Shown: positions 36,074 to 45,277 of the stretch, in pieces | How the letters are laid out: each line of letters begins with the position of its first letter | How positions within the stretch are numbered: the first letter of the stretch is position 1 | Source: Bacteroidales bacterium | GTDB taxonomy: Bacteria > Bacteroidota > Bacteroidia > Bacteroidales > GWA2-32-17 | Length of the DNA stretch: 54,958 nt | Direction of reading: 5' to 3' | NCBI GenBank assembly: GCA_013314715.1 | Contig: JABUFC010000022.1 | Span: 1 to 54,958, forward strand | Translations under genes and position numbers: made by a program | The notes under the pieces: model-generated | The model's database searches: none | Seen by the model: only the letters and a program-made list of their open reading frames with translations | What the model was told of the DNA's origin: nothing

Positions 36074-37045
36074 ATGAAAATAATATCTATAATTTTGTTA
36101 ATCAGTGCATTATTTTATGCATGTGGAAATAAAAAAGACCTGTTACCCAATGCAGGTGGCAAAGCAGGCGAAGTAATTGTTGTTATAGAAAAAAATGTTT
36201 GGAATAGTAGTGTAGGCGAAGCACTAAAGTCAAAACTTATGGACGATTACCCTGCTCTACCACAAGACGAAAGTACTTTTTCTTTATATCCTGTTCCATT
36301 AGCAAATTTTAGCGATATTTTTCAGTTAAACAGAAACATTATTAAAATTAGTTTTAACCCTAACTCCGATAGTGCTTTAATACGCATTGGACGAGATCGT
36401 TGGGCAAAACCACAACTTATTATAGAATTAGTAGCTAAAGATATACCTACTATGTCTAAACTCATAAACTTAAATGCTGATAAGATAAAAGAAATCATAT
36501 TAAATGAAGAACGATTACGTTTAAAACAAGTTTATACTAAATTCAGAGAAAAAAGCCTTATAGCACCCATTCAAAAAAAATATGGTATCGATTTGATAAT
36601 TCCAACAGGTTATAGACTCAATCTTGATACTAACAATTTTATGTGGATATCGTCAGAAACTCCCTATATGAGTCAGGGTTTATTTATATACGATTTTCCT
36701 TATACCGATACTGCAATTTTTAACACAACTAAACTATTAGCATTACGCGATTCTATTTTAAAAAAATACATACCTGGACCACTCGCTGGAACTTATATGA
36801 CAACCGAACATAATTATACACCAACAGAAAAACGCTTTTACTTAAATAACAATTTCTATTACGAAATTAGAGGTCTTTGGAAAATTGAAAACGACTTTAT
36901 GGGAGGACCATTTATAAACTTATCAACCGTTATAAAAAATAAAAAACTTGTAATTATTGAAGGCTATGTATATGCTCCCAAAGATGATAAAAAAACATAT
37001 ATATGGCAAATGGAAGCAATATTATATTCTATTAGTCAAATATAG
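36074..37045 (+). CDS. DUF4837 family lipoprotein
   Basis: The start at ATG 36074 (MKIISIILLIS) gives a 323-aa lipoprotein with the modified cysteine in FYACGNKKD. Family features are GKAGEVIVVIEKNVWNSS near residue 30, FSLYPVPLANFSDIFQL near 75 and a C-terminal half with YMTTEHNYTPTEKRF and RGLWKIENDFMGGPF. DUF4837 members are envelope proteins of unknown function. An in-frame ATG six nt earlier is also possible. It follows the large protein by 77 nt and may act with it. Confidence 0.87.
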   Translation: MKIISIILLISALFYACGNKKDLLPNAGGKAGEVIVVIEKNVWNSSVGEALKSKLMDDYPALPQDESTFSLYPVPLANFSDIFQLNRNIIKISFNPNSDSALIRIGRDRWAKPQLIIELVAKDIPTMSKLINLNADKIKEIILNEERLRLKQVYTKFREKSLIAPIQKKYGIDLIIPTGYRLNLDTNNFMWISSETPYMSQGLFIYDFPYTDTAIFNTTKLLALRDSILKKYIPGPLAGTYMTTEHNYTPTEKRFYLNNNFYYEIRGLWKIENDFMGGPFINLSTVIKNKKLVIIEGYVYAPKDDKKTYIWQMEAILYSISQI

Positions 37046-37110
37046 TTAATAAAATGCTTCTCATATTTAAAACATAACGATTTTATTTTTCGTAAAAAAA
37101 TAAAAAAAAC

Positions 37111-40100
37111 ATGCAGCGAAAGCTTTTTATATTCATTTATTTATTATTAGTTTCTATTTTAAATTCTTATGCACAAGATTGCAACATAACCTCTAAAGCA
37201 AACGATATGCTTCCAGATAAATTATGTGCCCCTGTTACAGTAACTTGGGAAGTTACCTATAGAGGCGTTAATAATGGTGGAACACCTGTTGAAATAGTAT
37301 TTAATTGGGACGATGGTAATCCTGTTCAAATTGTTGCAGCTACCAATACCAATGTTGCATTAAAAGAATGGAAAGCAACTGTTGTTCATGTATATCCACA
37401 AGGTGGTCCAAGTTGCAATTATCGTCCAGAAGCAACTTTAAGAGTAAATGGAGTTATATGTACCAGTAGTGTTCAACAACAAAATGTTACCGTTTGGGAT
37501 ACCGATAATTATAATGGCGGACATTTAGAAATAAATCCTCAAATTTTTCCTATATGTGTTGGCAACGATGGTACCGTTAGCTTTCAAGATGTGAGTTTAT
37601 GGAATTGTGTTCCTCCAGTCGAAAACGATAATCCCAACGACCCAACTCGTTGGACTCAATGGATATACGGAACAAACTACACTATTAATGGGGTTTTGGT
37701 TAATGGTGTTGCTCAAACATATCCCTATTATGGAGCTATTGTACCTGCAATAGGACCTGTATACGGTCCACAACCACCTAACAATACTAGTTTACCTGTA
37801 TATGCCCCCAACACAGCATTAGTAGGACAATTTTTCGAAGTTACATTACGCAACTGGAATTATTGTAATCCATACGATGACCCAAATATTCCAGGACCAC
37901 CAGCCGATCCTATAAATGGCGATTATCCACCTATTACAACAACGGCTATTATTTTAATCGTACCTTATCCAGATGCTACTATACAACCCGCTGGACCATT
38001 TTGCGTTAACGATGGATCTGTTAATTTGAATGCTGCTACTCCAGGCGGAATCTGGTCTGGTTCAGGTATTACTAATGCTACTGCTGGTACCTTTAACCCT
38101 TCGACTGCTGGACCTGGAACTCATACCATTACCTACTCTGTTACCGATGCAAATGGCTGTACAGGAACCGATAATGTTCAAATAACTGTATATGCAAGAC
38201 CTAATATAAATATGCAGCCTGGAACTAATTTAACGGTCTGTCCAGGAGATACATTATTTTTAAATGCCAATCCAACTCCTGGAAGTGGTGCAATTATAGG
38301 TCATTTATGGAGTGGTCAAACTACTTATTTAAGTGCAACTAATATTCCCAATCCTTACTTTGTAACAAATAATGCAGGTACCTATAATCTAACCTATAGA
38401 GTAACCGATGAAAACGGTTGTTGGCGTCAACAAAATGTTACCATACATGTAGCATCGGTTACAGCTAACATTTCTCCAGACCCAGCCCATGCATGCGCAG
38501 GCATGCCTATGCCGCTCAACGGTAATCCTGGTGGTGGTACCGGCAATTATATTATTCATCAATGGACTGGAGCCGATACTCTTTTGTCTAATAACAATAT
38601 CGTAAATCCCATTTTTATTGCTCAACAACCTGGAACTTATACCCTACATTATTTTGTGCAAGATAATTTAGGTTGTAATGGCTCTGATAATATTACCATA
38701 CAAGTTTCGGATGTCCCTCATGCAAATGCTGGTATTAATGATAGTATTTGTGGTAAAAATTATAATTTACAAGCAATTCCAAGTATAGGAACTGGCACTT
38801 GGTCAATCATAAATGGACCAGGAAGTGCTGTTTTTTCGGATATCTCATTACCTTCAAGTCAGGTAAGTGTTACACAATTTGGTACTTATACTTTTCAATG
38901 GCAAGAAGTTTATGGTTTTGGTTGCACGTCAAAAGATACAGTTATTATCAACTTTATTCAAACACCCATAGCCAATGCAGGTATAGACGATAGTTTGTGT
39001 GGTAAAACGACTCAGTTAAATGCAACGCCTAGTTTAGGAACTGGAACATGGACCTTAATTAGTGGTGCTGGAAATATTACATTTGCCGATATTCATAATC
39101 CTAATACAACTATTACGGCAGACAATTACGGAAGCTATACATTTCAATGGTTAGAAAATGCAGGTGCTAGTTGTACGGACAGCGATACGGTAATCATTAA
39201 TTTCGATGTAGTACCAATAGCTTCATTTATACCCAATAATCCTGATGGTTGTAGTCCTTTCAACATTCAATTTCAAAACACATCACAATTTGGAGTCAAC
39301 TATGAATGGTATTTTTCTGATAATACCACTTCCAATATCGAAAACCCATCACATACTTTTTATAATACAACCAATAACGATGTTAGTTACTCAGTGCAAC
39401 TTATTGCAACATCTCAATATGGATGTAAAGATACCGTTATGAGCTCATTAATAGTACACCCCCTACCCGTTTCTCAATTTTCTCACAATGCTAGTCCTCA
39501 ATGTAGCCCTGTTAATGTTCAGTTTAATAATACTTCAATAGGAACTGTGAGCTACTTATGGGATTTTGGCGATGGTCAACAATCGAATGCTTTTAACCCT
39601 AATCACACATTTATAAACAACACCAACTTAATTCAATATTTTGCAGTAAAACTTATTTCTACTAACCTATTTGGTTGTACCGATACTGCTATTCAATATG
39701 TTACAGTATACCCTGACCCCAACTACAATATTATAGCTCAACCCACCGAAAGTTGCTCGCCTGCTTTAATTGATTTTCAGACTGAACCCGGTGCTCAAGA
39801 ATACTTATGGAGCTTTGGCGATGGAACCAACATTCAAGGCAATAATATTATTCAACATCAATACGTAAATACTACTCAAAATGCTCAAATTTTTCAGGTT
39901 CAACTTATAGCAACTAACTATTTCGGATGTAGCGATACTGTTATGACATCAATAACCATTTCACCTAAACCTATTGCTAACGCTACATCACAAGCCATCG
40001 ACATGTGTAGTCCTGCCTTATATAATTTTAATAATTTATCGCAAGGGAACGTACAATCTCACTGGTATTGGGGCGATGGAAGTGATGAAATCAATAATGC

Positions 40101-42024
40101 GTCATCTATTCAACATACATATACAAATTCTACCAATTCAATAAAACAGTTTGTAGTTTCGCTTGTTGCAATCAATGCTTTTGGCTGTAAAGATAGTTTT
40201 ACATTGCCTATCAATGTTTATCCTAGTGTTTTATCACAATTTAATTCACCAACCAATGGTTGTAGCCCTTTAAACATCAATTTTATCAACAACACTACTT
40301 CGAATTGTACTTACTTATGGAATTTTGGTGATGGCAATACTTCAACATCTCAAAATCCTTCTCATACATACATCAATCAAACTTCTTCGCAACAAAATTA
40401 TACCGTTAGTCTAATTGTTACATCCACTTATGGATGTAAAGATACTGCACAAACAACTATTACAGTATATCCATCACCTATTGCTCAGTTGACCATTGAC
40501 CATGCTTCGGGTTGCGCTCCTTATCAAGCTCAATTTACAAACAGTTCTTCGGGGGCAACTTCATTCTTATATCAATTTGGCGACAATACAAGTTCGACCA
40601 ATACCAATAGTATTATTCATCATACTTACGACAATATTACTAACAACCCGGTTACATATCAGTGTAATTTAATTGTACAAAATAACTATGCATGCAAAGA
40701 CAGTACTCAATTATCCATCACAGTATATCCTAGAGTAGTAGCTCAATTTACTAACGATAGTACAGGTTGTAGTCCTGTAAACATTCATTTTAATAATCAT
40801 TCACTCAACGCTATATCGTATTTATGGAATTTTGGTGATGGTAGTACTTCTAATATGTTTGAACCCAACCATACTTTTATAAATAATACTTCAAACGATA
40901 TTACCTATCCTATTCAACTGACAGCAACTTCTGCTTATGGATGTTCTCAAACCTATTCTAAAAATATTATTGTTTATGCAGTCCCCATAGCTTCGTTTAC
41001 ATTAGACTCTAGTATTTTTCATTTCCCAAATACAACAGTATTAATAGATAATACAACTCAAGGTATGTGGCAATATATATGGACTTTTGGCGATGGAACG
41101 ACATCTACATTTATAGAACCCCAACAACATACGTTTCCGAATTGGGGCGATTATACAATACATTTAATAGCCTATTCGAACCATTGTAGTGACACTGTAA
41201 TTCAACATATTCAAATTATTCCACCTGCCCCTATTGCACATTATGAACCTAGCTATGCTTCAGGGTGTTTACCACTTACTGTCAATTTTACCAATCAAAG
41301 CTTATATGCAACCAGTTATGTATGGGATTTTGGCGATGGTAACAGTTCAAACGAAATAAACCCTATATACACTTATTCGACAAGTGGCAGCTATGTGGTA
41401 ACACTTATTGCCACTGGACCAGGTGGACAAGACACCTATAATGCCGGAAGCATTGATGTATTTCCGAATGCTACTGCTTATTTCACCGTAAGTCCTTCGG
41501 TTGTTTTTATTCCAGAGCAAGCAGTTCAATGCTTTAATCTTTCACAAAATGCTCAAACTTATTACTGGAATTTTGGAGATAATACCTTTTCTACTGACGA
41601 AAGCCCCAAACATTACTATTCAAACGAAGGAGAATATAATATTACTCTTATTGCTAATAATGCTTATCAATGTCCCGACACTTTTACTATATACAGAGCA
41701 GTTGTAGCCAAATCGGCAGGTAAAATAGAATTTCCAAGTGCATTTACTCCTAATCCAAACGGTCCTAATGGCGGTAAATATAATCCTAACGATTTAAATA
41801 ATGATGTTTTTCATCCGGTGTTTGTTGGAGTAGAACAATATCAACTAAGTATTTTTAACCGTTGGGGAGAATTAATTTTTGAAAGTACCGACCCAAATAT
41901 TGGTTGGGATGGTTATTATAGAAACGAACTTTGTAAACAAGATGTTTATGTTTGGAAAGTTAAAGGAAAATTTATTAATGGACAATCGTTTTTTAAAGCA
42001 GGAGATGTAACTTTATTAAGATAA
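37111..42024 (+). CDS. giant PKD-repeat surface adhesin with T9SS type-B (gliding motility-associated) sorting domain
   Basis: A 1637-aa exported protein. The signal peptide ends SYAQ (residue 22). A lectin-like or Ig-like region runs to about 530. Two tandem units of about 80 residues start ANAGINDSICGK (about 538) and ANAGIDDSLCGK (about 619). Ten PKD-type repeats follow between about 700 and 1510, each with a YLWxFGDG core. The last 100 residues begin FPSAFTPNPNGPNGG and end with the type-B sorting fold (LSIFNRWGELIFES, GWDGYYRNELCKQDVYVWKVK). Such SprB-like proteins go through the type IX system and stay on the surface with a PorP/SprF partner, which is encoded two genes downstream. Confidence 0.92.
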   Translation: MQRKLFIFIYLLLVSILNSYAQDCNITSKANDMLPDKLCAPVTVTWEVTYRGVNNGGTPVEIVFNWDDGNPVQIVAATNTNVALKEWKATVVHVYPQGGPSCNYRPEATLRVNGVICTSSVQQQNVTVWDTDNYNGGHLEINPQIFPICVGNDGTVSFQDVSLWNCVPPVENDNPNDPTRWTQWIYGTNYTINGVLVNGVAQTYPYYGAIVPAIGPVYGPQPPNNTSLPVYAPNTALVGQFFEVTLRNWNYCNPYDDPNIPGPPADPINGDYPPITTTAIILIVPYPDATIQPAGPFCVNDGSVNLNAATPGGIWSGSGITNATAGTFNPSTAGPGTHTITYSVTDANGCTGTDNVQITVYARPNINMQPGTNLTVCPGDTLFLNANPTPGSGAIIGHLWSGQTTYLSATNIPNPYFVTNNAGTYNLTYRVTDENGCWRQQNVTIHVASVTANISPDPAHACAGMPMPLNGNPGGGTGNYIIHQWTGADTLLSNNNIVNPIFIAQQPGTYTLHYFVQDNLGCNGSDNITIQVSDVPHANAGINDSICGKNYNLQAIPSIGTGTWSIINGPGSAVFSDISLPSSQVSVTQFGTYTFQWQEVYGFGCTSKDTVIINFIQTPIANAGIDDSLCGKTTQLNATPSLGTGTWTLISGAGNITFADIHNPNTTITADNYGSYTFQWLENAGASCTDSDTVIINFDVVPIASFIPNNPDGCSPFNIQFQNTSQFGVNYEWYFSDNTTSNIENPSHTFYNTTNNDVSYSVQLIATSQYGCKDTVMSSLIVHPLPVSQFSHNASPQCSPVNVQFNNTSIGTVSYLWDFGDGQQSNAFNPNHTFINNTNLIQYFAVKLISTNLFGCTDTAIQYVTVYPDPNYNIIAQPTESCSPALIDFQTEPGAQEYLWSFGDGTNIQGNNIIQHQYVNTTQNAQIFQVQLIATNYFGCSDTVMTSITISPKPIANATSQAIDMCSPALYNFNNLSQGNVQSHWYWGDGSDEINNASSIQHTYTNSTNSIKQFVVSLVAINAFGCKDSFTLPINVYPSVLSQFNSPTNGCSPLNINFINNTTSNCTYLWNFGDGNTSTSQNPSHTYINQTSSQQNYTVSLIVTSTYGCKDTAQTTITVYPSPIAQLTIDHASGCAPYQAQFTNSSSGATSFLYQFGDNTSSTNTNSIIHHTYDNITNNPVTYQCNLIVQNNYACKDSTQLSITVYPRVVAQFTNDSTGCSPVNIHFNNHSLNAISYLWNFGDGSTSNMFEPNHTFINNTSNDITYPIQLTATSAYGCSQTYSKNIIVYAVPIASFTLDSSIFHFPNTTVLIDNTTQGMWQYIWTFGDGTTSTFIEPQQHTFPNWGDYTIHLIAYSNHCSDTVIQHIQIIPPAPIAHYEPSYASGCLPLTVNFTNQSLYATSYVWDFGDGNSSNEINPIYTYSTSGSYVVTLIATGPGGQDTYNAGSIDVFPNATAYFTVSPSVVFIPEQAVQCFNLSQNAQTYYWNFGDNTFSTDESPKHYYSNEGEYNITLIANNAYQCPDTFTIYRAVVAKSAGKIEFPSAFTPNPNGPNGGKYNPNDLNNDVFHPVFVGVEQYQLSIFNRWGELIFESTDPNIGWDGYYRNELCKQDVYVWKVKGKFINGQSFFKAGDVTLLR

Positions 42025-42033
42025 AAAATAATA

Positions 42034-42162
42034 TATGAAATAGCCATGAGAACAAATTCACACAAACCGAAAATGAAATTATCACTCACAAATAAGCCTT
42101 GCTCTTTATTCGAATGGCGTATTCCATGTGACCTTAATTTAAAAATTAAAAAATAATTACAC
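42034..42162 (+). repeat. interspersed leader element, copy 3 (129 bp)
   Basis: Nearly identical to copies 1 and 4; I count a handful of differences, all in the first 30 bases (for example AGAACAAATTCACACAAAC against AGAATAAATTCACAGCAAC). It starts 9 nt after the adhesin stop and ends at the ATG of the PD40 gene, so it sits inside what would be one operon. Confidence 0.95.
42046..42156 (+). CDS. small ORF of leader element copy 3 (36 aa)
   Basis: The product begins MRTNSHKPKMKL, then matches copies 1 and 4 through LFEWRIPC to the end LNLKIKK. The differences from copy 1 are amino-acid changes I3T, Q6H and Q7K. TAA is followed by 6 nt (TTACAC) and the ATG of the PD40 gene. Same reasoning and doubt as for copy 1. 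Confidence 0.55.
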   Translation: MRTNSHKPKMKLSLTNKPCSLFEWRIPCDLNLKIKK

Positions 42163-43737
42163 ATGAAAATAACTATTTTTAAAATAAGTTTAGTTTTATG
42201 TTTAATTGTTCATTTAAGTATAAATGGACAAAAACATAACAAAATCTATTATTCAAAACTAGAAAAAGCAAATAAAGAATTTTTATATGAAAATTATTTT
42301 TCTGCTTTTCCTTTATTTAGCGAATTGTACGCAATGGATTCTACCAATCAAGATGTAATTTTTAAATTAGGTGTATGTATTTTTAAAGTTCGACGCGAAT
42401 CGCAGGAATCATTTTATTATTTTAATAAGGTAAAAAATATTTACCCTGCTGCTAATTTTTATTTAGGTCGTTTATACCATGCTCAACAAAAATTCGATAA
42501 AGCATTGGAATGCTATCAGGAATGCAGAAATAGTGCTGAAAATAAAGACATTAGCGGCGAAGAGATTTTATATTATATGCAAAAATCGCTCAATGCAAAA
42601 GAGATGCAAATAGTAAAATCAAATGCAACAGTAAACAATATGAATAATGGTATAAACACTCCTTTTGCCGAGTACTGCCCTCTATTATCGCCCGATGAAA
42701 ATACAATATACTTTACAAGTCGTAGAAAAGGTTCAACAGGTAATAAATTAGATGCTAATTATGAATATTACGAAGATATTTATTATGCTCAAAAAACAAA
42801 TGGTCAATGGGGCGATGTAAAAAATATAGGTGCCCCTTTAAATACAGAATTACACGATGCCACCGTTTCTATATCGAAAGATGGACAACAAATATATATA
42901 TTCCGCACCTCTCCAAATTTAATATCGGGAATGATACTAGTCTCAAAAATTGAAGATGGTAAATGGACCGAACCCATACCAATAAATATCCCTATAATTG
43001 ACGAGCAAAGCGTAGTAACTTCACTCAGTATTTCGCCCGATTTAAATACCATTTATTTTGCAAGTAACCGCGAAGGTGGTTATGGTGGCAAAGATATATA
43101 TCGTATTACTCGCATGCCCGATAGTTCATGGAGTAAACCCATGAATTTAGGCCCCGTCATAAATACCCCCTACGATGAAGAATCGCCTTTTATTCATCCC
43201 GACGGTGTTACTCTTTATTTCTCCTCACAAGGACATAAAAATATGGGTGGCTTTGATATTTTTTATTCAATAAAAGACGAAAACGGAAATTGGACAGCAC
43301 CTGAAAATATGGGAACCCCTATCAATTCAGTACTTGATGATTTGTATTTTATTGCAACATACGACGGCAAAACCATATATTTTTCATCTAACCGTGATGA
43401 TGGTAATGGTTCAATGGATATTTATAAAGGTGAAATAATTGATCCACAAACCAATCGACTGATTTTAAAAGGAACCATTATGACTCAAGAACCAGAAATA
43501 AAATCTCTTAAAGCTACAATTACCATTATAGACTTTGACACTAAAGAGTTACAAGGCATATATAGAACTTCTAACAATGGTAAATATATTTTGGTACTTC
43601 TACCTCGTAAAAAATATAAAATGATTGTAGAAGCCGATAAATATTATCCTTTTTCAACAGAGATAGATTTAAAAGAACGTTTACAATTCGAAGATTTATT
43701 TAAAACCATTATTTTAAAACCAATTAATAAAGAATGA
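42163..43737 (+). CDS. PD40/WD40-like beta-propeller protein, PorE-like but without OmpA domain
   Basis: A 524-aa protein with a signal peptide (ending INGQ), TPR-like helices (about residues 25-140, with YENYFSAFPLFSELY and FDKALECYQEC), and a propeller of PD40 repeats: SPDENTIYFTSRRKG, SPDLNTIYFASNREGG, HPDGVTLYFSSQGHK and DGKTIYFSSNRDDG. A carboxypeptidase-regulatory-like end (about 440-520) follows instead of the peptidoglycan-binding OmpA domain of T9SS PorE. Genes of this kind go with PorP/SprF and PKD adhesins. It is preceded by leader copy 3 and overlaps the PorP/SprF gene by ATGA. Confidence 0.87.
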   Translation: MKITIFKISLVLCLIVHLSINGQKHNKIYYSKLEKANKEFLYENYFSAFPLFSELYAMDSTNQDVIFKLGVCIFKVRRESQESFYYFNKVKNIYPAANFYLGRLYHAQQKFDKALECYQECRNSAENKDISGEEILYYMQKSLNAKEMQIVKSNATVNNMNNGINTPFAEYCPLLSPDENTIYFTSRRKGSTGNKLDANYEYYEDIYYAQKTNGQWGDVKNIGAPLNTELHDATVSISKDGQQIYIFRTSPNLISGMILVSKIEDGKWTEPIPINIPIIDEQSVVTSLSISPDLNTIYFASNREGGYGGKDIYRITRMPDSSWSKPMNLGPVINTPYDEESPFIHPDGVTLYFSSQGHKNMGGFDIFYSIKDENGNWTAPENMGTPINSVLDDLYFIATYDGKTIYFSSNRDDGNGSMDIYKGEIIDPQTNRLILKGTIMTQEPEIKSLKATITIIDFDTKELQGIYRTSNNGKYILVLLPRKKYKMIVEADKYYPFSTEIDLKERLQFEDLFKTIILKPINKE

Positions 43738-44738
43738 AAAAAAGAATTGCATTAACATATTTGTTTATATGGTTGTATTTTAAATTATTGGCTCAAGACC
43801 CTCATTTTTCACAGTTTTTCGTCAATTCGCTCTATTTGAGTCCTTCGTATGCTGGTAGTACTCAAGGCACACGTCTTATAACCAATATACGCGACCAATG
43901 GCCGGGTATTCCAGGTTCATTTTTTACTACTACCCTATCGTTAGACCATTTTATACCTTCTTTGAACAGTGGCGTTGGATTATTATTAATGAAAGATGTT
44001 GCAGGTCAAGGACATTTAGGAAGTATGCAAATAGGGATTCAATATACTTATCAGTTTCGTGCTTTTAGAAATTATCAAGTACGCCCTTCAATACATTTTT
44101 ATCGTTCCAATCGTACCATCGATTTTAATCGTCTGGTATTTAACGATCAACTAAGTCTTTCAGGAATTGCTGGTGGATCGGTCGAAGTACCACCACTTAA
44201 ACAAGTCGGTTATATCGATTTTGCAAGTTCTATCTTGATTTATTCTTCAACAAATTGGGTAGGTTTTACTTGGGATCATATGCTAGAACCCAATCAGAGC
44301 ATTATTGATGCCTATAGCCCTATTCCAGCAAAATATTCCTTTTTTGGCGGACATAAGTTCTATTTACATGGAAAAACAAGTGTTTACAATGAAGAAAGTA
44401 TAAATTCGTGGATACATTACCGCTCGCAAGGTAAATTCGACCAAATAGATATAGGTGCCTATTGGACAAGAACACCTATTATACTTGGATTATGGTATAG
44501 AGGTATACCCATTTTTAAACATTATAAATTGGGCTATCAAAACAACGATGCTATTGTTATTCAAGTTGGCTATATATGGAAAGATATAAAATTGGGCTAT
44601 TCGTATGACATTACTATTTCTCGATTAATTGCAAATACATATGGTTCACATGAGTTTTCGCTTGTATACGAATTCAATCAAGATCAGCGAATTCGCAAAA
44701 AAACTCGAAAAGTAATTATTCCTTGTCCCAAATATTAA
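43734..44738 (+). CDS. PorP/SprF family T9SS membrane protein
   Basis: A 334-aa outer-membrane beta-barrel protein. After the signal peptide the family opening QDPHFSQFFVNSLYLSPSYAG appears (residues 21-41, given here in part), then LITNIRDQWPGIPGSFFTT and repeated strand patterns to the C-terminus. PorP/SprF proteins help hold type-B sorted adhesins at the cell surface. Together with the PKD adhesin and PD40 protein it forms a complete SprB/SprF-like surface unit. It is coupled to the PD40 gene by ATGA. Confidence 0.92.
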   Translation: MKKRIALTYLFIWLYFKLLAQDPHFSQFFVNSLYLSPSYAGSTQGTRLITNIRDQWPGIPGSFFTTTLSLDHFIPSLNSGVGLLLMKDVAGQGHLGSMQIGIQYTYQFRAFRNYQVRPSIHFYRSNRTIDFNRLVFNDQLSLSGIAGGSVEVPPLKQVGYIDFASSILIYSSTNWVGFTWDHMLEPNQSIIDAYSPIPAKYSFFGGHKFYLHGKTSVYNEESINSWIHYRSQGKFDQIDIGAYWTRTPIILGLWYRGIPIFKHYKLGYQNNDAIVIQVGYIWKDIKLGYSYDITISRLIANTYGSHEFSLVYEFNQDQRIRKKTRKVIIPCPKY

Positions 44739-44762
44739 AACATAAAATACCGATAAGAACTA

Positions 44763-44789
44763 ATGGAGAACCTTAATTTTTTAAATTAA
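44763..44789 (+). other. very small ORF with the same 6-nt stop-to-ATG spacing, possible remnant of the leader element
   Basis: ATG at 44763 gives MENLNFLN and TAA, followed by 6 nt (AAGAAA) and the ATG of the HAD gene. The flanking string ACCTTAATTTT and AAATTAAAA resembles the 3' end of the leader elements (ACCTTAATTTAAAAATTAA). It is too short for homology to be certain. Confidence 0.25.
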
Positions 44790-44795
44790 AAGAAA

Positions 44796-45203
44796 ATGAA
44801 AATAGCTGTTGATTTTGATGGAACCATTGTAGAAAATGCTTATCCTCAAATAGGAGAAGAAAAAATGTTTGCTATTGAAACTCTGAAACAATTACAAAAA
44901 CGCGGTCATCAAATTATTCTTTGGACCTATAGAACTGGTAAAGAATTAGATGCAGCAGTTAACTTTTGCAAGCAACGTGGCTTAGAATTCTATGCAGTAA
45001 ACAATAATTTTCCGGAAGAAAAGCCTCAAGATAATCTTCCTCGTAAAATCAATGCAGATGTTTATATCGACGATAGAAATTTAGGTGGCTTTATTGAATG
45101 GGGAAAAGTATGGCAAATATTAACAAATGAAAGTATGGAACAGTTAGAAGAAAATTATAAAAAATCGAAAAAAAAATTTTGGTCAAAGCTTTTTAGAAAG
45201 TAG
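44796..45203 (+). CDS. HAD-superfamily hydrolase, BT0820-like
   Basis: A 135-aa protein with the HAD nucleophile motif VDFDGTIVE (D6, D8), ILWTYRTGK (motif II, near residue 45) and VYIDDRNLGGF (acidic motif, near residue 90). Small HAD proteins of this type are common in Bacteroidota; the substrate is not known. Its TAG stop is made of the last three bases of the convergent tRNA gene. The lysine-rich C-terminus (KKSKKKFWSKLFRK) may bind nucleic acid or membrane. Confidence 0.85.
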   Translation: MKIAVDFDGTIVENAYPQIGEEKMFAIETLKQLQKRGHQIILWTYRTGKELDAAVNFCKQRGLEFYAVNNNFPEEKPQDNLPRKINADVYIDDRNLGGFIEWGKVWQILTNESMEQLEENYKKSKKKFWSKLFRK

Positions 45204-45272
45204 CCCTACCAGGAATCGAACCTGGATTTAAAGTTTAGGAAACTTCCGTTCTATCCGTTGAACTATAGGGCC
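45201..45272 (-). tRNA. tRNA-Arg (anticodon CCU)
   Basis: Folds as a full cloverleaf of 72 nt on the minus strand: acceptor GGCCCTA/TAGGGCT (one G-U pair at the end) with discriminator A; D stem GTTC/GAAC; anticodon stem GAAGT/ACTTT with loop TTCCTAA; T arm CCAGG-TTCGAAT-CCTGG. The anticodon CCT reads AGG. CCA is not encoded. Its 3' end overlaps the stop codon of the convergent HAD gene by 3 bp. Confidence 0.95.
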
Positions 45273-45277
45273 AAAAT

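Noticed and set aside
38500-41600. DNA-level repeats in the adhesin gene as a CRISPR-like array
   Set aside because: The periodicity comes from encoded PKD repeats; nucleotide identity between units is low and the frame is continuous.
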